From Croceicoccus sp. Ery15 (lineage in GTDB: Bacteria > Pseudomonadota > Alphaproteobacteria > Sphingomonadales > Sphingomonadaceae), in assembly GCF_020985305.1 (NCBI RefSeq), contig NZ_CP087588.1:2220501-2284500 (forward strand): DNA of 64,000 nucleotides, read 5' to 3'. Below the pieces are notes generated by a model. The model saw nothing but the letters and a program-made list of their open reading frames with translations. It had not been told where the DNA came from and searched no databases. This document shows positions 57,605 to 64,000 of the stretch, one piece after another. The position numbers and the translations under genes are program-made. Positions within the stretch are counted from its first letter, which is position 1. Each line of letters begins with the position of its first letter.

Positions 57605-59206
57605 TCATGGTTGTTGCTCGCTTTGACGGCGCGATTGGATGAGGATTTGAATGGTCAGCAGGAGGGCCGCTGCGAGGATGATGGCTGCCGGGAGGGGAAT
57701 ATCGCCAAGCACGCGCGGACCCCGATTGGCCACCATCAGCGCTGCCGAGGCGAGGTAGCTGCCGAGCGCGGCGATCGACAAGGCGACCTGCCTGACAGCA
57801 TGGTCAAGCCTGTTTCCAGGGGCGAGAGATCCGCTCGGATGCCCTGCCGTCCCGGCGGAAACCCTTTGTAGCCACCCGGCGCCGATTGCGGGCGCCCGCC
57901 GGACCAATCGGGCGATTTCCCATTCGAGCCGGGGGGTATGGAGATTGCCGATAGCCGCGCTGCGTCGCTCCGCGAGCAAGCGGTTTCCGGTCGCCTGCAA
58001 CACAAGCAGCAGATCCGCCTCGGGGTCGAGCTTCCGCAATGTACTTTCTGCCGTGAACACAGTGCGGACCAAGGCGGCCAGATGCGGCGGCAAGCTGAGT
58101 GTCCTGTGCCCCGACAACCGTCCGATATCGATCATGGTCTTGGCAAGAGACCATTCCGACATGGCAGCGCCCCGCAACTCCGCCAGGATACCGTCCACGC
58201 CCCGGGTAAGTGCCGCGCGGTCGGCAGTGACCGAAAGGAGACCGAGGTCGATCGCCGCATCGGTGAGCCATTCGGAATCGAGGTAAATGAACGCTGCCAC
58301 AAAACCGAGCAGAGCCTCGCGGGTGCCAATGTCGAGCCTGCCGACAGCTCCGAAATCGTGCACGCACAGACGCCCGTCCGACATGATCAGCAAATTGCCC
58401 GGATGCGGGTCGGCATGAAAGGCACCAAGAACGAAAAACTGTTGCAGATAGAAATCGATGAAAGTCTCGGTGAGCGTATTGCCGCGCTCGATGGCCTCGC
58501 GCTCATCCAGCGGGGTGCCCATGCTGCGCTCCTGCGTAATGACGGAGGCGTCCGACATCTCGTCGACGACATCGGGAATGTAAACCGTCTCAGAATCAGC
58601 GAAAGCGCGGGCGAACAGGCGGATGTTGCGCGCTTCCTGCCGGAAATCGGTTTCCCTTTTCAGATTGTGCGAAAGCTCCTTCGCCAGTGCCGCCGCGCGG
58701 TGACGTCTCAGCGCAGGTATGACATGCTGAAACAGGTGCACCAATATGAGCAGAATGCGCATATCTCTTGCAATTTGCTCGCCCACTCCGGGCCGGAGGA
58801 CCTTGACGACCACTTCGCGTCCGTCATGCAGCTTTGCGGCGTGGACCTGGGCTACCGAGCCCGCGGCCAGAGGGTCGCGTTCAAAACTGGCAAAGGCCGT
58901 TGCTGTGTTCGCGGCCAATGACTGCTCGATGATCCTTACCGCTGCATCGGCAGGGAAAGGAGCGGCCTTGCTTTGCAGGTTCGAGAGGCTCGCGGCCCAG
59001 TTCGCATCGAGGATATCGCGGCGCTCGCTCAGCGCCTGACCGAGCTTGGTGAAGGTCGGGCCGAGATTTTCGAGACGCCGCGTGGTCCTTTGCGGAAGCG
59101 TGGTCATGCGCCGACCGAACCCCATCCGATTCAGCATCATTGCGCTCAGCACATCCAGCAGGAGCCGGGTTGCTGTCCACATGATCTGAATTCCCCGGAT
59201 TATCAT
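57605..59206 (-). CDS. ABC1/UbiB-family atypical kinase
   Basis: 533-residue membrane-associated protein of the UbiB/ADCK family, linked to ubiquinone biosynthesis and lipid or metabolite export in relatives. Family marks: KxGQ motif in LGPTFTKLGQALSERRDIL, the Ala-rich loop DPLAAGSVAQVHAAKL, Lys in VVVKVLRPG, HADPHPGNLL and HDFGAVG. Two C-terminal helices anchor it. The start may be 59206 or an in-frame ATG at 59182 (GGGGA upstream). Second copies of UbiB-like genes are common; here it sits between edd and the class I aldolase. Confidence 0.88.
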   Translation of the reverse strand: MIIRGIQIMWTATRLLLDVLSAMMLNRMGFGRRMTTLPQRTTRRLENLGPTFTKLGQALSERRDILDANWAASLSNLQSKAAPFPADAAVRIIEQSLAANTATAFASFERDPLAAGSVAQVHAAKLHDGREVVVKVLRPGVGEQIARDMRILLILVHLFQHVIPALRRHRAAALAKELSHNLKRETDFRQEARNIRLFARAFADSETVYIPDVVDEMSDASVITQERSMGTPLDEREAIERGNTLTETFIDFYLQQFFVLGAFHADPHPGNLLIMSDGRLCVHDFGAVGRLDIGTREALLGFVAAFIYLDSEWLTDAAIDLGLLSVTADRAALTRGVDGILAELRGAAMSEWSLAKTMIDIGRLSGHRTLSLPPHLAALVRTVFTAESTLRKLDPEADLLLVLQATGNRLLAERRSAAIGNLHTPRLEWEIARLVRRAPAIGAGWLQRVSAGTAGHPSGSLAPGNRLDHAVRQVALSIAALGSYLASAALMVANRGPRVLGDIPLPAAIILAAALLLTIQILIQSRRQSEQQP

Positions 59207-59470
59207 AGCCCGCTCTGACCTCTTGTGTCCTCACCATGATTGGACGCTCGAAATGCGGGTGGATTACTGTGCGGGGCTGGCCTGAGAAGGAGAACCCGCG
59301 CGGCGAAGTTGCTTCACTGACCGAGGGGTATTGCCGCCCAAGGTCTGCTCGCCGGTAGCGGCGTTTGTAATCAAGCGCTGCCAAAGGCGTCCATTCTCTA
59401 CGCATTGACGATATTATTCGCGGCCGCGTCGATCGGTCGCGTTTGCAAAGACTGGAGCCGGGGAGACCCC

Positions 59471-60376
59471 ATGAAATATGCGGAAATGATGGCGCAGCTT
59501 GTGGGTGGTGCCGGTTTTGTAGCGGCCCTCGACCAGTCCGGCGGCTCGACACCTGCTGCCCTTCAGGCCTTCGGCATCGACGCGGACCGGTATTCCGGCG
59601 AGGACGAGATGTTCGCGCTTATCCATGGATTGCGCGTGCGGATCATGAAAGCCCCATGCATCGATGGGCGAAGGGTGCTTGGCGTCATCCTTTTCGAGCG
59701 CACTATGGATGCGCAGATTGACACCGTACCGGTGCCAGAGTTTCTCTGGCGGCGGGGGATCGTGTCCTTCGTCAAGATCGACCAAGGGTTGGAGAAAGAC
59801 ACAGGCGGCGTCCAGCTCATGAAACCCATGCCGGATCTCGAAAGCCTGCTGTCCCGGGCGCGCTCAAGGGCCGTTTTTGGCACCAAGATGCGTTCGGTGA
59901 TCAACGTCGCATCGCACCAGGGGATCGGCGACGTCGTGCGCCAGCAATTCGAGCTGGCCAACCATGTCCTCGACCAGCGACTTGTGCCGATTATCGAACC
60001 GGAAGTGAATATCGCAAGTGCAACGCGCCAAGAGTGCGAGAGTATCCTTCTTGCCGAACTCAGTAATGCGCTCGATGGGCAAGCCTATGGCCGCCGTGTG
60101 GTACTGAAACTCTCGCTGCCGGTTTCGGACGGGCTTTACGCGCCCCTCGTTGCCCATCCCAGCTGCGCGCGGGTGCTCGCCCTTTCGGGTGGGCTCTCCC
60201 AGGATGCCGCTTGCGCCGCGCTCGAAAGAAACCGCGGGATGATCGCGAGCTTCAGCCGGGCTCTGTTGCAGGATTTGCGGGCGCACATGCAAGATCAGGA
60301 ATTCAACGATGTGCTCGGGCGCGCCGTCGAGCGCATCTACCGGGCTTCGACAGTCAAGCGTTTGGCCGATCGATAA
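59471..60376 (+). CDS. fba: Class I fructose-bisphosphate aldolase (bacterial FdaB type)
   Basis: 301-residue Schiff-base aldolase cleaving fructose-1,6-bisphosphate without a metal. It follows the Staphylococcus-type class I enzyme throughout: FVAALDQSGGSTPAALQAFGI, ILFERTMDAQI, KIDQGLEKDTGGVQLMKPM, FGTKMRSVI, PIIEPEVNI and the Schiff-base lysine region VVLKLSLP. ATG 59471 follows GGGAG; in-frame TTG 59405 is less likely. Class I rather than class II suits low iron or oxidative conditions. Divergent from the UbiB-like gene. Confidence 0.93.
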   Translation: MKYAEMMAQLVGGAGFVAALDQSGGSTPAALQAFGIDADRYSGEDEMFALIHGLRVRIMKAPCIDGRRVLGVILFERTMDAQIDTVPVPEFLWRRGIVSFVKIDQGLEKDTGGVQLMKPMPDLESLLSRARSRAVFGTKMRSVINVASHQGIGDVVRQQFELANHVLDQRLVPIIEPEVNIASATRQECESILLAELSNALDGQAYGRRVVLKLSLPVSDGLYAPLVAHPSCARVLALSGGLSQDAACAALERNRGMIASFSRALLQDLRAHMQDQEFNDVLGRAVERIYRASTVKRLADR

Positions 60377-60424
60377 GACGCCGCCAGTCCAACACTAGCC
60401 TAGATCCCTTATGCCTATTCTGCT

Positions 60425-61240
60425 CTAGTGCGCGAGAATCATCGGGATCGGGCTGTGCAGGATCATCTCCCGGGTGACCCCACCGAGTATGGTTTCCCGG
60501 ATACGCGAGTGCCCATAGGCGCCGAGCACGATGTAAGCCGCCCCAACATCGTTCGCCGCAGCCACCAACGCTTCAGAGATCGATGCATCTTCGGCGGGTT
60601 GCCGCCGGGTCTGCGCTTCGATGCCGTGTCGTGCAAGATATTGCGCAAGTTCGTCCGGCGACGAACCTTCTTTGTCCTCGCTGACGGTTACGATGTGGAC
60701 CTCAGCAGCATCGCGCAAGAGTGATCGGCTCAAGCGAACGGCATGCCCGGCTTCGGCGGATCCATTCCACGCAATGATCGCATTCCCCCTGGGCGCGAAC
60801 CGCTTTCCGCCGAGCGGTACGACGAGCGAAGGAGACTGGATATGAACGACAAGATCGGCGACGAGCGGCGCGGCTCGCGGCAGGACGGCATCTTTCTGCT
60901 CAGGCTGACTAATGACCACCAGATCGGCCAGCGTCGCGTGCGCAGCCAGCGCCTGTCCTGCGGAACCCTCGACGCGGCGCCATTCCCACTCAACGCCTTC
61001 TTGCGCCAGGCGGCTCTCGATCAATTGGCGATCTTCATTTTCCGCATCGCGAACCGATTGCAACGCTTCGGGCGAAATATAGCTTGCACCATACGGATCA
61101 CCGATAAAAACATAGGAATTCCAGCTTGTGGCTTGCAGACAGATGAGGAGGCCCTTGTGATCTCGCACGAGATCGATCGCCGCAGCCAGGCGGCTGTCCT
61201 GTCCGGCGTCGCGATTGACGTGCAGCAGCACTGTTTTCAT
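60425..61240 (-). CDS. Universal stress protein with two UspA-like halves
   Basis: About 271 residues. The first half begins KTVLLHVNRDAGQDSRLAAAIDLVRDHKG and looks degenerate. The second half ends VLGAYGHSRIRETILGGVTREMILHSPIPMILAH, which keeps the G-x2-G-x9-G-S/H nucleotide-binding pattern. ATG 61240 is chosen, 9 nt after AAGGGA; the long upstream open frame to 61513 has no protein-like content. Divergent from pgk. UspA proteins accumulate in energy and redox stress. Confidence 0.86.
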   Translation of the reverse strand: MKTVLLHVNRDAGQDSRLAAAIDLVRDHKGLLICLQATSWNSYVFIGDPYGASYISPEALQSVRDAENEDRQLIESRLAQEGVEWEWRRVEGSAGQALAAHATLADLVVISQPEQKDAVLPRAAPLVADLVVHIQSPSLVVPLGGKRFAPRGNAIIAWNGSAEAGHAVRLSRSLLRDAAEVHIVTVSEDKEGSSPDELAQYLARHGIEAQTRRQPAEDASISEALVAAANDVGAAYIVLGAYGHSRIRETILGGVTREMILHSPIPMILAH

Positions 61241-61527
61241 TTGTCTCATTCCCTTCCTGTAACCTTGCGAGCTTCGGCAAGCCGCCCGGCGCTCCGCTGG
61301 CGTGACGCATATCAGGCCACTCTTGGCAGATGCCTTGCGTTCGCCCCTGCTGGACCTGATCCAAAAGGACGCCGGAAGCCCGCGCGACTTACACTTTTCG
61401 GCGGCGCCTTTCGCTATCTCATTGCTGCTATGTAAGCCTTCGCGCGCCATTCCGTCCCTAATGGAGGGAAGCGCGCGCGGTTGAGCCGCGACTTCGCCCC
61501 ATTCCTGCAGCAAGGAGCAATAGTCGC

Positions 61528-62727
61528 ATGTCGGTTCCGCAAACCCTCGATGATCTGGGCGAAATCGCTGGCCAAATTGCGCTGGTCCGGGTCGACTTCA
61601 ATGTACCAATCGGAAACGACGGCGCGGTCGGTGATGATACGCGCTTGCGAGCGAGCTTGCCAACGGTGATGGCGCTCAGAAGGCGCGGCGCGGTAATCCT
61701 TTTGCTCTCGCATCTTGGTCGTCCCAAAGGAAAACCGAACGCGGCATTCTCGCTCGCGCCGGTTGCCAAAACCTACAGCTCCCTGCTCGGAGACGAGGTT
61801 CATTTTCTCGAAGACTGGACTGGCCCGGGAGCGCAGCGCGCGGTTTCCGAGCTAGAGGCGGGCGATGTTGCCTTACTGGAAAACACCCGCTTCTACGCAG
61901 GCGAAGAAAGCAACGATCCCGAGCTTGCAAGCGCGATGGCCGACCTTGCGGATTTTTATGTCAACGATGCGTTCTCGGCCTCACACCGGGCGCATGCATC
62001 CACGGTGGGAGTGGCAAGACTGCTGCCGAGCTATATGGGCCGCGCCCTGGAAGACGAGATCGGGGCGTTGCAATCGGCGACCGGGCTCGGGCGGCGCCCT
62101 TCCACCGCGATTATCGGCGGCGCCAAGATCTCGAGCAAGCTCAACGTCCTCGAGCAGCTCAGCACGAAGGTGGATAACCTCATCATCGGCGGAGCGATGG
62201 CGAACACCTTTCTTGCCGCGCTGAACAAGCCAATCGGCAGATCGCTCGCCGAGCGGAACCTCGAGGATGCAGCGCTACGAATTCTGAAGAGTGCCAGTCA
62301 GGGAAAGTGCCAGATCCATCTGCCCCAGGACGTCATGGTAGGCAGGGAACTGACGCCGCATCCCCTTTCGCTGCGCACGGCCCTGGTCGAAGATGTCGCC
62401 GCCGATGAGATGATCCTTGATCTGGGGCCTCTCACTGTCGCGAAAACTCTGGACGTGCTGCGATCCTCGCAGCTGCTCATCTGGAATGGCCCGCTCGGTG
62501 CATTCGAGACGCCTCCTTTCGAGACATCGACTTTTGCGATCGCCCAGGCGGCCGCCGAGCTGACACGAAAGGGATCGCTGACCTCGCTTGCCGGTGGCGG
62601 TGACACAGTTGCGGCCCTCAACAACAGCGGTCTGACTGCGGACCTCACCCACGTGTCGACTGGAGGCGGCGCATTTCTCGAATGGGTAGCTGGCATCGCG
62701 CTGCCCGGTCTGCAGGTCCTTACCTGA
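61528..62727 (+). CDS. pgk: Phosphoglycerate kinase
   Basis: 399-residue glycolytic kinase: 1,3-bisphosphoglycerate + ADP to 3-phosphoglycerate + ATP. N-terminal LVRVDFNVPI, substrate loop LLSHLGRPKGKPN, SLAPVAKTYSSLLG, FYVNDAFSASHRAHAS, GGAKISSKLNVLEQL and C-terminal GGGDTVAALNNSG, STGGGAFLEWVAG all present. Ribosome site AAGGAG about 11 nt upstream. Stands apart from the GAPDH gene, which in sphingomonads is usually next to pgk; with the type II GAPDH it may form a separately regulated pair. Divergent from UspA. Confidence 0.95.
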   Translation: MSVPQTLDDLGEIAGQIALVRVDFNVPIGNDGAVGDDTRLRASLPTVMALRRRGAVILLLSHLGRPKGKPNAAFSLAPVAKTYSSLLGDEVHFLEDWTGPGAQRAVSELEAGDVALLENTRFYAGEESNDPELASAMADLADFYVNDAFSASHRAHASTVGVARLLPSYMGRALEDEIGALQSATGLGRRPSTAIIGGAKISSKLNVLEQLSTKVDNLIIGGAMANTFLAALNKPIGRSLAERNLEDAALRILKSASQGKCQIHLPQDVMVGRELTPHPLSLRTALVEDVAADEMILDLGPLTVAKTLDVLRSSQLLIWNGPLGAFETPPFETSTFAIAQAAAELTRKGSLTSLAGGGDTVAALNNSGLTADLTHVSTGGGAFLEWVAGIALPGLQVLT

Positions 62728-62832
62728 CTGGGCCTTGAGCGGTATCTGGGTTCGGCGATCTTCCAGCGGGATAGATGTCGAAACGGGACTGCGGCGAGCA
62801 ACGGTGCTGACAAGGACGGCGGGACGGAAGGC

Positions 62833-63345
62833 GTGCGCCGGCGCGATTTTATCCATATCGCGCCCGTTGCGTTCGCGGGAACCGGTGCCGCAGCAGCCGT
62901 CTGGCCGCTTATCGACAGCATGAACCCATCGGCCGACGTGGTTGCACAAGCTACGATCGAAGTCGATTTGCAACCGATTGAGCCAGGTCAACGTATCACT
63001 GTGAGCTGGCGCGAGCAGCCGGTATTCATCGTGCGGCGCACAGCTGAAGAGATCGCGCGAGCCAGAGCCGACGATGCCTCTTCAGGGCTGATCGATCCAG
63101 AGACGGACGCTGCGCGCGTGCAGCGACCAGAGTGGCTTGTGGTGGTGGGCGTCTGCACGCATCTTGGCTGCATTCCGTTGGGACAGGGAGTGGGTGAAAA
63201 TCGCGGAAGATATGGGGGATGGTTTTGTCCCTGCCACGGGTCAATATACGACAACTCCGGACGCGTGCGGAAAGGGCCGGCACCGAAGAACTTGGTCGTT
63301 CCGCAATACGTGATCAGCGACGATCTAAAGCTCTCGATCGGCTGA
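62833..63345 (+). CDS. petA: Rieske iron-sulfur protein of a cytochrome bc1-type complex
   Basis: 170-residue protein with an N-terminal RRRDF twin-arginine signal/anchor, one helix, and a Rieske domain binding a 2Fe-2S cluster through CTHLGC ([11 protein letters not shown]) and CPCHGS ([12 protein letters not shown]). The arrangement is that of the bc1 ubiquinol-cytochrome c reductase subunit. GTG start with GGAAGGC nearby. Cytochrome b and c1 genes, normally next, are absent from the window, so this is an orphan copy that may swap into the housekeeping complex. Confidence 0.88.
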   Translation: MRRRDFIHIAPVAFAGTGAAAAVWPLIDSMNPSADVVAQATIEVDLQPIEPGQRITVSWREQPVFIVRRTAEEIARARADDASSGLIDPETDAARVQRPEWLVVVGVCTHLGCIPLGQGVGENRGRYGGWFCPCHGSIYDNSGRVRKGPAPKNLVVPQYVISDDLKLSIG

Positions 63346-63601
63346 TGAACTTGGGGGTGAGCCGGGCCGCCTCGAATGCGAGCAAGAAATGCACCGACGA
63401 CATCGGGGAACTTCGGAACTATGCAAAGTGCCCCGCATGCCAGGCAATGCACTTACACCTTTAGAGAATGCCCACCGTCCGTAGCCCCTTTTTCTCCAGT
63501 CTGCCTGCGCTGGTGCCGAGACGAGCGCGGACCAGGCTGAAAACCCTGAGCATCAATCCCCTTCGGTGAAACCATAGCAGCCAGCTCACCCTTCTTAAAA
63601 A

Positions 63602-64000
63602 CTAGCGCACCGGCTCGCCCATTGGGGGGGAGGGTGAGACGGCGGTGTCTCTACGCAGAAAGAACATCAGGACGATCACGCTCATCGCCGCGGCAAAGAA
63701 GCACCAGACCGATATGAACCAAGTGAGATAGAACGCGCCTGCCGCAAGAAAGGAGACGATTGCTCCGACCCCAAACCAGTTGACCCAGCGATGGCTGGAT
63801 AGCAGCGGGCTGACACAGGTGCCCAAGACATACAGTGTCATAACGATGCCAACGTAGAAGTGGGGGGATTCGTAGTCGATATGACCGTCGCCGGCTGTCG
63901 CGACGATTGGCAAGCGGATAAGGAAATAGAGCAAGTAGAGCCCAACCAGGGTTCCGCCAATCGCCGTCGCCATGAGGGCCTTTCGGCGCCAGGCTACCCT
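63602..64000 (-). CDS. DUF6629-like membrane protein (partial at window edge)
   Basis: The C-terminal part of a membrane protein whose frame is open to the last base of the window. Four helices are visible (GTLVGLYLLYFLIRLPIV, FYVGIVMTLYVLGTCVSPLLSS, WFGVGAIVSFLAAGAFYLTWF, VWCFFAAAMSVIVLMFFL). The LSSHR and FISVWCFFAA segments match DUF6629 proteins. An internal ATG at 63973 exists, but the open frame upstream suggests the gene starts beyond the window. Function unknown. Confidence 0.7.
   Translation of the reverse strand, partial: RVAWRRKALMATAIGGTLVGLYLLYFLIRLPIVATAGDGHIDYESPHFYVGIVMTLYVLGTCVSPLLSSHRWVNWFGVGAIVSFLAAGAFYLTWFISVWCFFAAAMSVIVLMFFLRRDTAVSPSPPMGEPVR

Noticed and set aside
61241..61513. 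Long N-terminal extension of the second UspA
   Set aside because: The extra 91 residues are Arg/Ser-rich with no domain, overlap the pgk promoter region, and the UspA fold begins at the chosen ATG.

Overview
The window is about 64 kb of GC-rich DNA from an alphaproteobacterium, most likely a sphingomonad (Sphingomonas, Sphingopyxis, Novosphingobium, Erythrobacter type). This placement is an inference from the TonB-dependent receptor, cyclic beta-1,2-glucan synthase, the small FPASDPPAW protein, heavy use of ATGA-coupled genes and codon bias. There is no rRNA, tRNA, CRISPR array, insertion sequence, integrase or plasmid replication gene, so chromosome, plasmid and island cannot be told apart. 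About 48 protein genes are supported, two of them cut by the window edges.

Region 1 (1-6.6 kb), metals and iron: the end of an unknown membrane protein, a CDF cation exporter, a FecA-like TonB receptor, a PbrR/CadR/ZntR-type MerR regulator divergent from a short CDF-type transporter (with a perfect MerR-type operator between them), and a cytochrome c-FTR1 iron permease fusion. The receptor and the permease share a 16-bp Fur-like motif just upstream of their starts.

Region 2 (6.7-12.3 kb), efflux: one operon with a TetR regulator, an HlyD membrane-fusion protein, a double-ATPase ABC protein and two ABC-2 permeases, behind a TetR-type palindrome.

Region 3 (12.3-35 kb), energy and carbon: PPK2 polyphosphate kinase; an ECF sigma factor with a cysteine-rich tail; a translationally coupled operon of a beta-CASP metallo-beta-lactamase nuclease, an AMP/thymidine phosphorylase of archaeal type, a PRPP synthetase homologue, an archaeal-type (type II) GAPDH and a small conserved protein; an ATP-grasp protein; AidB; a copper-type P1B ATPase with a CPD motif; PfkB; an alpha/beta hydrolase; and a lactate permease, antiporter, PEP synthase and D-lactate dehydrogenase run. 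PBP2 ends the region.

Region 4 (35-53 kb), envelope and stress: PlsC acyltransferase, a second ECF sigma factor, cardiolipin synthase, a giant NdvB cyclic glucan synthase, a tandem UspA, a YHS / FAD oxidoreductase / ICMT-like / DUF2933 cluster, cyclopropane fatty acid synthase and a Bax-inhibitor-1 membrane protein.

Region 5 (53-64 kb), sugars again: an unknown exported protein, phosphoglucomutase, Edd, a UbiB/ABC1 kinase, class I aldolase, UspA, phosphoglycerate kinase, an orphan Rieske protein and a DUF6629-like membrane protein that runs off the end.

Taken together, regions 3-5 look like an accessory energy-stress package. It carries alternative versions of many glycolytic, gluconeogenic and Entner-Doudoroff steps (pgm, pfkB, edd, fba, gap type II, pgk, pps, ldh), polyphosphate and nucleotide recycling, universal stress proteins, and membrane and periplasm remodelling. 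It resembles in content (not shown by homology) the low-oxygen-activated loci known in other Proteobacteria. The most novel unit is the nuclease-AMP phosphorylase-PRPP synthetase-GAPDH II operon, which could turn RNA into sugar phosphates.
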